Positions 13,863 to 22,229 of a stretch of 44,706 nt of DNA are shown here, one piece after another. Position numbers and translations under genes: made by a program. Below the pieces are notes generated by a model that saw only the letters and a program-made list of their open reading frames with translations, ran no database searches and was not told the DNA's origin. The stretch covers positions 1 through 44,706 of the forward strand of contig NZ_CAKUBT010000012.1 in the NCBI RefSeq assembly GCF_934643285.1, read 5' to 3'. Position 1 is the first letter of the stretch, and every line of letters starts with the position of its first letter. The stretch is from an uncultured Ellagibacter sp. (lineage in GTDB: Bacteria > Actinomycetota > Coriobacteriia > Coriobacteriales > Eggerthellaceae).

Positions 13863-15122
13863 ATGGCTTCTCGACCGTCTCGCTTTCTCAAGGGCCCCGT
13901 CGCCGTCACCTGCACGATAGCCCTCGCCTCCGCGCTCTCCCTTCCGCCTGTCGCCCTGGCGGCAAGCGATGGCTCCTTGTCGGTCGCGGACCAAGCCCGC
14001 ATCACGTTGCAGTCGAACGGGCGCATGCTCAAGTTCGACCAGGCCCTCATCAATCAGGTGGGGCTTCAGCACACGGGCGGGTCATGTTTGGGCTACGCCG
14101 CGGCGTACGCGAAGACCATCACGACGGGTACGGTGCACACGTGGGCGGAGTTCGACTACAACGGCGGCGCCTACGGCGAGAGCGGGTTTTACGGCAAGAA
14201 CATGACTGACGAGTTCGACTGCCGCGTCATCGGGAGCGAGGCGGAGGTGCTCCGCACGCTCTATAACGCCATCAACGACGGCCACCCGGTCGTCCTCTAC
14301 GTGACCACGGGAAGCGGCTCGCAGCACTGGGTCACCGTCATCGGCTACGAGGGCGTGGACAACCCGGACAATCTCTCTACCGGCAACTTCATCATCTTAG
14401 ACCCCGATAGGACTTCCGGCCTCGAGCCCGAGTCGCTCTCCTCGCGCGGACTCACGTTGCGCTACGGCGATTGGATGGGCAACGTGCGCATCTCGTATGC
14501 GTCGGCAGACGTCGACGACGGGCGCGTTCCCTCCGAGCATTTCAGCGACTGCTTCTACGGCGACTGGTTCGTCGACTCGGGCGTCATCGATTACGTCTTC
14601 GACCACGGCTACATCACCGGTTATGCGGGCACGACCCTGTTCGGGCCTGCGAACGGCCTGAGGCGCTCGGAGGCGGTCACCATTCTTTGGCGTGTGGCAG
14701 GCAAGCCCCAGGTCACCTCTGACAAGCCTCAATTCGACGATGCGAACTACGAGGACTTCTACGGCGAGGCGCTTACCTGGGCGCGCGAGGTCGGCGTCGT
14801 GAACGGATGGGATGGGACGAACGATTTCGCGCCCGACATGGAGGTCTCGCGCGAGCAGCTCGCCAAGATGATCTCGAACTACGCGAACAAGATCGCAGGT
14901 GCGAACACCGCGGCCGATCTGTCGAACCTGGACATCTTCGACGACGCGGACGCGATCTCGCCTTGGGCGCGCGACGCGGTCGCCTGGTGTGCCCAGGCGG
15001 GCGTTTTGACGGGCTCGCCCGCAAACGGCTCGAACAACGCGCTCCCGCAATTCGTGGCCGACCGCGCGGCGACGGCAAAGATGGTCACCGTCCTCGCGCG
15101 CGACGTTCTGGCGCTGGGGTAG
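13863..15122 (+). CDS. Secreted C39-like cysteine peptidase with three SLH domains
   Basis: A predicted exported protein of 419 residues. A signal peptide (1-34: basic MASRPSRFLKG, hydrophobic core, ALA cleavage site) precedes a papain-like/C39-like domain with probable triad C75 (GGSCLGYAAAY), H155 (SQHWVTVIGY) and D180 (FIILDPD). Three S-layer homology repeats follow at about 226-280, 290-345 and 353-412, each with the AREVG/GVVNG-type or YVFDHGYITGY core. AGAGG lies 4 nt before the ATG at 13863; a longer frame to 13785 would bury the signal peptide. SLH repeats usually hold proteins to a secondary wall polymer, so it likely acts on or near the cell surface. The substrate is unknown; a non-peptidase amidase of the same fold is possible. 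Confidence 0.82.
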   Translation: MASRPSRFLKGPVAVTCTIALASALSLPPVALAASDGSLSVADQARITLQSNGRMLKFDQALINQVGLQHTGGSCLGYAAAYAKTITTGTVHTWAEFDYNGGAYGESGFYGKNMTDEFDCRVIGSEAEVLRTLYNAINDGHPVVLYVTTGSGSQHWVTVIGYEGVDNPDNLSTGNFIILDPDRTSGLEPESLSSRGLTLRYGDWMGNVRISYASADVDDGRVPSEHFSDCFYGDWFVDSGVIDYVFDHGYITGYAGTTLFGPANGLRRSEAVTILWRVAGKPQVTSDKPQFDDANYEDFYGEALTWAREVGVVNGWDGTNDFAPDMEVSREQLAKMISNYANKIAGANTAADLSNLDIFDDADAISPWARDAVAWCAQAGVLTGSPANGSNNALPQFVADRAATAKMVTVLARDVLALG

Positions 15123-15161
15123 TGCGCCTTCCTTCTTCGTTACTGATGTGTTAAATGCCAG

Positions 15162-15183
15162 GCGCGCTCCCCGCGCGATTTTT
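15162..15183 (+). terminator. Short terminator after the SLH peptidase gene
   Basis: GCGCG (15162-15166) and CGCGC (15172-15176) form a 5-bp GC stem with loop CTCCC, then GA and five T. The stem is short but its position 39 nt after the stop and the T run fit an intrinsic terminator. Confidence 0.6.
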
Positions 15184-15310
15184 CCGTTCGAGTAAAATGA
15201 ACGAACGTTTGGAGTTCGCCTGGCCGCGTCCGAGCGTATCGGCTCGCGCAGCCTGAGGCCGTAACTCATGAGGTTGGATAGCATTTCGGTTGCGCAGCAG
15301 AAGGAGAATC

Positions 15311-16918
15311 ATGGCCAAGCATATTTTCGTGACGGGCGGCGTTGTCTCATCATTGGGCAAGGGCATCACGGCGGCGTCTTTGGGGCATCTGCTCAAGGCG
15401 CGCGGCTACAAGGTGACCATGCAGAAGATGGACCCGTACCTGAACGTCGATCCGGGCACCATGAGCCCGTTCCAGCATGGTGAGGTCTTCGTTACCGACG
15501 ACGGCCATGAAGGCGACCTCGACCTGGGCCATTACGAGCGCTTCATCGACGAATCCCTTTCGCGCGAGTCCAACTTCACGCAGGGTTCAATCTATCAGAC
15601 GCTTATCGCGCGCGAGCGCCGCGGCGACTTCCTCGGCGGAACCGTGCAGGTCATCCCGCATGTGACCGAGGCCATCAAGGAACGTTTGCGCCGCATCGCT
15701 TCCCAATCGAACGCCGACATCGTCATCTCCGAGATCGGCGGCACGATCGGCGACATCGAGTCCCAGCCGTTCATCGAGGCTGCTCGCCAGTTCAAAAAGG
15801 AGAAGGACCCGGGCGATGTGCTCTTCGTGCACGTGACGCTTGTTCCCTATATCGCCGCAGCTCACGAGGTGAAGACCAAGCCGACGCAGCATTCCGTGAA
15901 GGAGCTGCGCTCCATCGGCGTGCAGCCCGACTTCATCGTGTGCCGTTCCGACCACGAGATCACCGACAAGGTGCGCGAGAAGATCGCGCTGTTCTGCGAC
16001 GTGGCGACCGAGGACGTGCTCGCCTGCGTCGATTCGCCCTCCATCTACGAGGTGCCGCTTGCCCTCGATGAGCAGGGCTTCGACGTGAAGGTTCTCGACA
16101 AGCTCGGGCTTGAGGTGCGCCCGATCGACCTGACGCCGCTGAAGTCGTTTCTCGAGGCGGCGGACAATTGCGAGGGCCAGGTCGACATCGCGGTCGTGGG
16201 CAAGTACGTCTCGCTCCCGGATGCATATCTCTCCGTCATCGAGGCGCTCGGGCATGCGGGCGTCCACGAGGGGCGCCACGTGGAAGTGCACCTCATCGAT
16301 GGCGAGGAGCTCACCGACGACAATGCCGAGGAGACGCTCGGCTCGATGGACGGCATCCTCGTGCCGGGCGGTTTCGGCCAGCGCGCCTTCGAGGGGAAGA
16401 TCGCCGCAGCGCGCTATGCCCGCGTGCATAAGGTTCCGTTCCTCGGCATCTGCCTGGGGCTTCAGGCGGCGGTATGCGAGTTCGCCCGCGATGTCGCCGG
16501 CATGCCGGGTGCCACGTCGGCAGAATTCGACGAGCAAGCGGAATACCCCGTGATCGACCTTATGCCCGAACAGGAGGACATCGAGGACAAGGGCGGCACC
16601 ATGCGCCTGGGCGCCTACCCCTGCAAGGTGTCGCCGGGTTCGCGCGCGTTCGAGGCGTACGGCGAGGAGATCATCTACGAGCGCCATCGCCATCGCTACG
16701 AGGTGAACAACGCCTTCCGCGATCGCCTTCAGGAGGCCGGGCTCGTCATCTCCGGCGTGTCGCCCGACGGCCGCCTGACTGAGATGATCGAGCTTCCCGA
16801 TCATCCGTGGTTCGTTGCAAGCCAGGGTCATCCCGAGTTCAAGAGCCGCCCGACGCGCCCCCATCCGCTGTTCAGCGCTTTTGTGCACGCCGCCTCGATC
16901 AGCAAATACCGTGGTTGA
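15311..16918 (+). CDS. pyrG: CTP synthase
   Basis: Makes CTP from UTP, ATP and glutamine. The 535-residue protein begins MAKHIFVTGGVVSSLGKGITAASLG, the synthetase P-loop region, continues through MDPYLNVDPGTMSPFQHGEVFVTDDG, and ends with a class I glutamine amidotransferase domain with nucleophile Cys in GICLGLQ and His/Glu in SQGHPEF. AAGGAG (15301-15306) lies 4 nt before the ATG at 15311; an upstream in-frame ATG at 15290 lacks one. The last codons overlap the GTG start of the downstream recombinase by 8 nt. Confidence 0.99.
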   Translation: MAKHIFVTGGVVSSLGKGITAASLGHLLKARGYKVTMQKMDPYLNVDPGTMSPFQHGEVFVTDDGHEGDLDLGHYERFIDESLSRESNFTQGSIYQTLIARERRGDFLGGTVQVIPHVTEAIKERLRRIASQSNADIVISEIGGTIGDIESQPFIEAARQFKKEKDPGDVLFVHVTLVPYIAAAHEVKTKPTQHSVKELRSIGVQPDFIVCRSDHEITDKVREKIALFCDVATEDVLACVDSPSIYEVPLALDEQGFDVKVLDKLGLEVRPIDLTPLKSFLEAADNCEGQVDIAVVGKYVSLPDAYLSVIEALGHAGVHEGRHVEVHLIDGEELTDDNAEETLGSMDGILVPGGFGQRAFEGKIAAARYARVHKVPFLGICLGLQAAVCEFARDVAGMPGATSAEFDEQAEYPVIDLMPEQEDIEDKGGTMRLGAYPCKVSPGSRAFEAYGEEIIYERHRHRYEVNNAFRDRLQEAGLVISGVSPDGRLTEMIELPDHPWFVASQGHPEFKSRPTRPHPLFSAFVHAASISKYRG

Positions 16919-17801
16919 TCCGATTTCGGAATACCTGACCTGCCTGCGCATCGAGCGCGGGCGCTCGCCGCGGACGATCGAGGCGTACGGACGCGACCTC
17001 GCCGATTACGTGTCGTTTCTGGAGCGCAATCGGCTGGGGTCCGTCGCCCACGCCGATCGCGCGGCGCTCGCCGCTTACGAAGCCGACCTTTCCGAGCGTG
17101 GGTTCGCTCCCACGTCGGTGAAGCGTCGGCTTTCGGCGATCAAGGGGCTCTACCGCTATCTTGTGAGGGAAGAAGTCATCGCCACGAGCCCCGCTGACCT
17201 GATCGCCGTGCCCAAAACTCCCGATCGCTTGCCTGATGTCCTCTCGATCGCCCAGGTGAGCGCGCTTATGGAGTGCGCTGATGATTCCACGCCCGCCTCC
17301 TTGCGCGACCACGCCCTGCTTGAGGTACTCTACGGGTGCGGCCTGCGTGCGAGCGAGGCATGCGGTTTGAACCTTGCCGACCTCGCGCTTGACGAGGGGT
17401 ATCTTCGCATTCGGGGGAAGGGCGGAAAGGAGCGCGTTGCCCCCATTTCCGGTGCAGCGCTGCGCACGCTGTCGATGTATCTCGACGACGCGCGCCGGGT
17501 TCTTGACGGAGGGCGCGGGAAATCGAGCGGTGCGGTGTTTCTGAACGTGCGCGGCGGGAGGATCACGCGGCAGAGCCTGCACAAGATCGTCGCACGCGCC
17601 GGGCTTTCCATTGGCGTCACGAACTTGCATCCGCATACGCTACGCCATTCTTTCGCGACTCATCTCCTCGAGGGTGGGGCCGATTTGCGAGCTATCCAGG
17701 AGATGCTCGGCCACTCCGATATCTCGACGACTCAGATCTACACGCATGTCGACCGCTCGCACATCCGCGAGGAATATCTCGCAGCGCACCCGCGCGCGTA
17801 A
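16911..17801 (+). CDS. Tyrosine recombinase, XerC/XerD type
   Basis: A site-specific tyrosine recombinase of 296 residues, the length of XerC/XerD, which resolve chromosome dimers at dif. An N-terminal SAM-like DNA-binding domain (about 1-90) is followed by the catalytic domain with R146 (LRASEACGL), K170 (GKGGKER), H242 and R245 (HTLRHSFATHLL), H268 (MLGHSDISTTQIYTHV) and Y277. The GTG start at 16911 overlaps the pyrG stop; a frame beginning at 16815 lies inside pyrG and is not credible. Sequence by eye does not separate XerC from XerD, though the pyrG neighbourhood resembles other actinobacterial xerD loci. No dif-like site was identified nearby. Confidence 0.94.
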   Translation: MVDPISEYLTCLRIERGRSPRTIEAYGRDLADYVSFLERNRLGSVAHADRAALAAYEADLSERGFAPTSVKRRLSAIKGLYRYLVREEVIATSPADLIAVPKTPDRLPDVLSIAQVSALMECADDSTPASLRDHALLEVLYGCGLRASEACGLNLADLALDEGYLRIRGKGGKERVAPISGAALRTLSMYLDDARRVLDGGRGKSSGAVFLNVRGGRITRQSLHKIVARAGLSIGVTNLHPHTLRHSFATHLLEGGADLRAIQEMLGHSDISTTQIYTHVDRSHIREEYLAAHPRA

Positions 17802-18105
17802 GGCCGTATTCGGAGTTGTTCTCCCAGACGCAGGGCATGCCAAGCGCACCCGCACGTTGAGGCCGCATCCTTCGACCATCCATGAAGTATCGGGGAGACG
17901 GGCGTATTGTGCTCTGCTACTCGCCGTTCGCGGCTCCCACTTCCTCCCACACCCACACAAACCCCCCACATCGCCCCACCGCGATGCACAGCCCATATCT
18001 TGGGCTCTTTTATTTTTCCGCCCCATATCTTGCGCTGCGCGACGCGTTCAATGAAGACGGTGCAGCTCAAAGCGTCCAAGATGAGCATCGAATCCCATGA
18101 AATGA
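17802..18105. other. Intergenic region upstream of mraZ with a C-rich motif array
   Basis: No gene supported. 17935-17979 is a C-rich stretch holding five CCCAC motifs (starts 17936, 17946, 17952, 17965 and 17975), which read GTGGG on the minus strand. 17990-18017 is a terminator, and CCCATATCTTG occurs at 17992 and again at 18022. The mraZ promoter follows at 18106. Confidence 0.6.
17990..18017 (+). terminator. Terminator of the pyrG-xer operon
   Basis: AGCCCA (17990-17995) and TGGGCT (18001-18006) form a 6-bp stem with loop TATCT, followed by CTTTTATTTTT. The position ahead of the mraZ promoter fits insulation of the dcw cluster. Confidence 0.8.
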
Positions 18106-18134
18106 TTGAAAAGTGGGAGATTGTGGGATAGAAT
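18106..18134 (+). promoter_or_regulatory. mraZ promoter with two MraZ-type boxes
   Basis: TTGAAA (18106-18111) and TAGAAT (18129-18134) are 17 nt apart. Within the spacer two GTGGGA copies start at 18113 and 18123, exactly 10 bp apart. Direct TGGGN repeats with a 10-bp period are the known binding pattern of MraZ in E. coli, which represses its own dcw operon. Placement between -35 and -10 fits repression. Regulation by the MraZ encoded immediately downstream is inferred. Confidence 0.8.
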
Positions 18135-18175
18135 GCAATGCATTGGAAGCCACTGCAGGGTTTCGAAGGGAACAG

Positions 18176-18670
18176 ATGACGGACGATGCCAAACAGATCG
18201 AGGAGGTAGCCGAAGAGGTCGCGCCGCATCGCGACGTGGTTCTCAACGGCGAATACCGCTTCAAGGTCGACGGCAAGGGCCGCGTGTCTCTCCCCGCGAA
18301 ATTCCGCAAAGTGCTTTCAACCCAGCTCGTCGTCGCCAGGGATCTGGACAACGAATGCCTTTACGTGTTCGAAACGCCCGATTTCGAGGCATGGATCACC
18401 AAGTTGTTCGATTCGTTCGTCGAGAAGAAGCACCCCACCAAGCGCGAGTGCCGGCACATCATGCTGAAGCTCAAGTCGCTTGCGAAGGACGTGGAGGTCG
18501 ACAAGACCGGCCGCATCATGCTTCCCGCCGATGCCCGCGAGAAATGCGGCATCGACAAGGACGTCGTCGTCATCGGCAACACCGGTCGATTCGAGATCTG
18601 GGACGCGAAGCGTTACGACGAAGTGATCGACGACACCGATATCTCGATGTTGCTCGACCTAGCGGAGTAA
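18176..18670 (+). CDS. mraZ: Transcriptional regulator MraZ
   Basis: An AbrB-like DNA-binding protein that usually autoregulates the dcw cluster. The 164-residue protein has two copies of the family DxxGR motif, DGKGRVSLP (32-40) and DKTGRIMLP (109-117), each in a swapped-hairpin domain, after an acidic 20-residue N-terminal tail. It is slightly longer than E. coli MraZ because of that tail. GAAGGG lies 5 nt before the ATG at 18176; an upstream in-frame ATG at 18113 lies inside the promoter. It is the first gene of a 20-kb cluster and has candidate binding boxes in its own promoter. Confidence 0.97.
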   Translation: MTDDAKQIEEVAEEVAPHRDVVLNGEYRFKVDGKGRVSLPAKFRKVLSTQLVVARDLDNECLYVFETPDFEAWITKLFDSFVEKKHPTKRECRHIMLKLKSLAKDVEVDKTGRIMLPADAREKCGIDKDVVVIGNTGRFEIWDAKRYDEVIDDTDISMLLDLAE

Positions 18671-18673
18671 GAC

Positions 18674-19639
18674 GTGAGCGAAATGACAAGCGAATATCGG
18701 CACACACCGGTCCTGCTCGCCGAGTGCCTCGAACAACTTACACTACAAACACAGCACACGTTCGTGGACGCCACGCTCGGCGGGGCAGGGCATTCCTTCG
18801 AAGTCGCGAAGCGGCTTGGGCACGAGGGGACGCTCATCGGTATCGACCAAGACGAAGTGGCGCTTGCCGCCGCTCGCAAGAAGCTTGAGTCGCTGCCGGA
18901 GCAAACTCGCCCCGCGCTCGAATTGCTTCACGGCAACTTCGGGGAACTCGATGGACTTCTCACCTCTGCCGAGGTGCCCGGAATCGACGCTATCCTGTTC
19001 GATCTCGGCGTTTCCTCCGTGCAGATCGATACGCCGTCACGCGGCTTCTCCTTCAAAGAAGAAGCCCCCCTTGACATGCGGATGGATCCGAGTACACAAA
19101 CTCAAACCGCAGCAGAGATCGTCAACACCTACAACGCAGCAGATCTCACTCGGATAATCCGCGCCTATTCGGACGAGAAGTGGGCATCGAGAATCGCCGA
19201 CTTCATCGTGCGCGAGCGCGAGAAGGAGCCGTTCGAGACCAGCGGGCAGCTGGTGGAGGTCATCAAGGCCGCCATCCCCGCTTCGGCCAGACGCGCAGGC
19301 GGGCATCCCGCGAAGCGAACCTTCCAGGCTCTTCGGATCGAAGTCAACTCGGAGCTGGATGTGCTGCGTCGAGGTTTGGACGCAGCCATCCGCTGGCTGA
19401 ATCCGAAAGGCAGGATAGCCGTCATCAGCTATCACTCGCTGGAAGACAGGATTGTGAAGGACACGTTCGCCTCGATGGCGAACCGGTGCACCTGCCCGCC
19501 AGACCTGCCGGTCTGCGTGTGCGGGAAAGAGCCGATACTCAAGGTTGTCACGCGGAAGCCCATACTTCCGACGCCTGAGGAGATAGAGAGCAATCCTCGG
19601 GCCCGCAGCGCGAAGCTACGTGTCGCGCAGAAGCTCTAA
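18674..19639 (+). CDS. rsmH: 16S rRNA (cytosine(1402)-N(4))-methyltransferase
   Basis: RsmH (MraW) methylates N4 of C1402 in 16S rRNA with S-adenosylmethionine. The 321-residue protein starts with YRHTPVLLAECLEQL and has the SAM motif FVDATLGGAGHS, the LFDLGVSSVQID motif, the conserved RGFSFKEEAPLDMRMD and the C-terminal RSAKLRVAQ. The GTG at 18674 has GGAG 6 nt upstream, inside the end of mraZ, so the two are coupled. An ATG three codons later is possible. The mraZ-rsmH order is universal in dcw clusters. Confidence 0.98.
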   Translation: MSEMTSEYRHTPVLLAECLEQLTLQTQHTFVDATLGGAGHSFEVAKRLGHEGTLIGIDQDEVALAAARKKLESLPEQTRPALELLHGNFGELDGLLTSAEVPGIDAILFDLGVSSVQIDTPSRGFSFKEEAPLDMRMDPSTQTQTAAEIVNTYNAADLTRIIRAYSDEKWASRIADFIVREREKEPFETSGQLVEVIKAAIPASARRAGGHPAKRTFQALRIEVNSELDVLRRGLDAAIRWLNPKGRIAVISYHSLEDRIVKDTFASMANRCTCPPDLPVCVCGKEPILKVVTRKPILPTPEEIESNPRARSAKLRVAQKL

Positions 19640-19717
19640 CCGAATAGCGAACCCACGTCGCCCCTTCGGGGGCGTCGTTGCCTGAAATGCCGATTAAACG
19701 AAAGAAAGGGGTGGGGC

Positions 19718-20173
19718 ATGAGCGCTGTTCCTGCATATACGCGCGCCGCAGAGCGAGTGCCCGAGCGTTATCCTGAACGCCCCCGCATCTCTGTCGTTCC
19801 TGGTGGCAAGCCCCATGTCGAGACGCTTTCTCCGGCGATCATCGCGCTCGCCCGGGTGGTGGCGGTAGCCCTTGTGGTGCTTGCGCTCGTGGCCTTCGCC
19901 CGTATCGCGCTTACTGCCGCTGCTGTCAACGTCGAAATCGAGTCGAAGAGCTACGACAGCCTTATCGACACCGCGCGCTCCGAGGGCAGCTCCCTCGAGG
20001 TGGCGCAGAGCAGTCTTTCCAATCCGTCCCGCATCAAGTCCGAGGCGACCGCCCTTGGCATGGCTGCGCCCGAGTCGACCAGCAAAATCGTGCTGCCCGA
20101 AGACATCGTCGCGACCGACGGCTCGGGCAATCTCTCGCTTTCCCAGAGTCTGGCCGCCGCCGCGCGGAGCTAG
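19718..20173 (+). CDS. ftsL: FtsL-like cell division protein
   Basis: A small bitopic protein of 151 residues at the ftsL position between rsmH and ftsI. It has a proline- and arginine-containing cytoplasmic tail (1-38), one membrane helix (about 40-66) and a periplasmic-side segment. The C-terminal stretch has NPSRIKSEATALGMAAP (102-118), matching the FtsL/septum-formation-initiator pattern of NPxRIxxxAxxLGM. AGAAAGGGG precedes the ATG. FtsL works with FtsB and FtsQ to activate FtsW-FtsI. Sequence conservation is low in this family, so the call rests on context, topology and that motif. Confidence 0.85.
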   Translation: MSAVPAYTRAAERVPERYPERPRISVVPGGKPHVETLSPAIIALARVVAVALVVLALVAFARIALTAAAVNVEIESKSYDSLIDTARSEGSSLEVAQSSLSNPSRIKSEATALGMAAPESTSKIVLPEDIVATDGSGNLSLSQSLAAAARS

Positions 20174-20182
20174 CGGGCGGAT

Positions 20183-22219
20183 ATGACCGACCGCAGACGC
20201 GACATGCGCGATGGGGATTATTCCCGCAGGCGCGAAGGGGGGAGAGCGAATACTTCTCGCAGCGAGGGGCGATCGTCCCGCACTCGCTCGCAGGGCAGGG
20301 GCACCTCCCGTCCGAGCGAGCGCTCGCGTCGCGGGTCTTCCTCATCACGCACGCAGCGACCATCGCGCGAGGCGGGCTCGTCGCGAGCAGCCCGCGACGC
20401 GAGGGGTTCGCGCAGCCCCCGCGATGAGCGCGCCTCTCGCGGGGCGGCTTCTTCTCAAAGCACGCTTTCCAACATCATTGGCGCTGTTGGTGTCGTCGGC
20501 GGCTCCATTGGGAGAGCGGTTGGCGGCGCTGCCGAGCGCATCAACTCAAGCCATACCGCCGAGAGGGTGAATTCGAACCGCCCCTTCGTCCTTCTGCTTA
20601 TCTTTGCCGCCATTGCCGCAGTTTTCTTCCTGCGCTTGGGATATCTCCAGATCATCGAGTCGGCCCATTATTCGGCGATGGCCGAAGAGGCGCGCACGAT
20701 CTCGTTCACCACCACACCCCACCGAGGCACGATCTACGATCGCAATGGCACGGTGCTCGCGAAGAGCGTCGACGCGACGACGATCTATGCGAACCCCGCT
20801 GAGGTCACCGACGCGGCGGCGGAGGCGCAGGCTATCGCCAACGTGCTCGGGGGCGACGCGTCGACGTACCGGGAACTGCTCTCGAAGGAGTCCGCCACCT
20901 TCGTCTACGTGAAGCGCCAGGCGGATGTTGATGCCGCCGCCGAGGTGAAGAAGCTTGCCCTCGATGGCGTCTACTTCATCGCTGACACGCGGCGCGAATA
21001 CCCCTGCGGCCAGATCGGCGGCCAGGTTATCGGCTACTGCAATGTCGACGGCGAGGGTATCACAGGTCTCGAGCTGCAATACAACGACATTCTTTCCGGC
21101 ACGCCGGGCACATACACCGCCGAGCGCGGGGAAAACGGCCTTCCCATTCCCGGTGGAGTCAAGGAGGAGACGCCTGCGGTCGATGGCCAAGACATCATGA
21201 TCTCGATCGACATCGAGCTGCAGGAATATGTGGAGAACCGCGTCGCCGAGGCCGCCGAGGACATGACCGCTGCCGGCGGCTCCTCGGTCGTGATGGACGC
21301 GGGCACGGGCGAAATCTATGCCATCGCCTCGCTGCCCTATATGGACCCCTCTGACATGACGAGCGCGAAATCTAGCTCCGACCAGGTAAAACCAATTACG
21401 CAGGCCTTCGAGCCGGGCTCGGTGTTCAAGACGGTGTCGGCGACGACCATCTTGGAAGAGGGAGCGATGACGCCTGACGACACGCTCTTCTGCCCCGCGG
21501 TGATCGAGGCCGACGGCTACAAGGTCTCCGACGCGCACGAGCGCTCCGACCAGACCTTCTCGTTCCGCCAAATCCTCGACCAGTCCTCAAACGTCGGCAT
21601 CTCGCTTTCGGTGCAGAAGATGACCGACGGGTTTACCAAGCTCTACGAGCATATCCAGAAGTACAATCTCTGCGAGAAGACGGGCGTCGACTACCCGGGC
21701 GAGGCATCGGGCACGCTTCAGCCACTTGAGAACTGGGCCACGATCACGGGGTGGAACGTGAGCTTCGGGCAGGGCGTCGCGGTGACGCCGCTCCAGCTCG
21801 TGCGCTTCTATGGGGCGCTTGCCAACGATGGGGTCGAGGTGACTCCTCACTTCTTGGTGAGCAAGCCGCAAACAGGTGAGATTCCTACCTACGACACAGA
21901 GGATGTGATCGAGAACAAGGCTGCCATCCCGACCATCACCGACATGCTGAAAACGGTGGTCACCGATGGTACGGGCAAGAATGCCCAGATAGAGGGCTAC
22001 TCGGTGGCAGGCAAGACCTCGACTGCGGAAATCGCGGAGGGCGGCGTGTACCGTCAAGGGGTCTACAACCTGTGTTTCGAGGGATTTTTGCCCGACTCGT
22101 CGAGCCAATTAGTTTGTTTTGTGGGACTCAATGAGGTCCCAAGCCAAGGAAACGTGTCGAATGTTTTTAAGGATATAATGGCCTTTGCCATCGATCGATA
22201 CAAGATTCAGCCGGAGTGA
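20183..22219 (+). CDS. ftsI: Septal peptidoglycan transpeptidase FtsI (class B PBP)
   Basis: The transpeptidase that crosslinks septal wall, 678 residues. Residues 1-95 are a very Arg/Ser-rich cytoplasmic tail, unusually long for FtsI, followed by a glycine-rich stretch and a membrane helix (about 134-152). The dimerisation domain contains RGTIYDRNGTVLA (181-193). The transpeptidase domain has the active Ser in SVFK (413-416), the SSN triad (468-470) and KTS (611-613, in place of KTG). ftsL ends 10 nt upstream. FtsI pairs with FtsW, encoded further down the cluster. No PASTA repeats are seen at the C-terminus. Confidence 0.96.
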   Translation: MTDRRRDMRDGDYSRRREGGRANTSRSEGRSSRTRSQGRGTSRPSERSRRGSSSSRTQRPSREAGSSRAARDARGSRSPRDERASRGAASSQSTLSNIIGAVGVVGGSIGRAVGGAAERINSSHTAERVNSNRPFVLLLIFAAIAAVFFLRLGYLQIIESAHYSAMAEEARTISFTTTPHRGTIYDRNGTVLAKSVDATTIYANPAEVTDAAAEAQAIANVLGGDASTYRELLSKESATFVYVKRQADVDAAAEVKKLALDGVYFIADTRREYPCGQIGGQVIGYCNVDGEGITGLELQYNDILSGTPGTYTAERGENGLPIPGGVKEETPAVDGQDIMISIDIELQEYVENRVAEAAEDMTAAGGSSVVMDAGTGEIYAIASLPYMDPSDMTSAKSSSDQVKPITQAFEPGSVFKTVSATTILEEGAMTPDDTLFCPAVIEADGYKVSDAHERSDQTFSFRQILDQSSNVGISLSVQKMTDGFTKLYEHIQKYNLCEKTGVDYPGEASGTLQPLENWATITGWNVSFGQGVAVTPLQLVRFYGALANDGVEVTPHFLVSKPQTGEIPTYDTEDVIENKAAIPTITDMLKTVVTDGTGKNAQIEGYSVAGKTSTAEIAEGGVYRQGVYNLCFEGFLPDSSSQLVCFVGLNEVPSQGNVSNVFKDIMAFAIDRYKIQPE

Positions 22220-22229
22220 GGTAGACAAC

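Noticed and set aside
15184..15212. CGTTC...GAACG and CGAACG motifs before pyrG as an SOS (LexA) box
   Set aside because: The half-site spacing does not match the CGAAC-N4-GTTCG pattern and pyrG is not an expected SOS gene.
17802..17930. Possible dif site downstream of the Xer-type recombinase
   Set aside because: No 28-bp site with paired 11-bp arms was found by eye; Xer genes are usually not next to dif.
18113..18175. Longer mraZ reading frame starting at 18113
   Set aside because: It would start inside the promoter spacer and before the predicted transcription start; the ATG at 18176 has a good ribosome binding site.
19654..19679. GC hairpin CGCCCC-TTCG-GGGGCG between rsmH and ftsL as a terminator
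   Set aside because: No T tract follows and genes on both sides belong to one cluster. It may be an mRNA stability hairpin but is not supported as a terminator.
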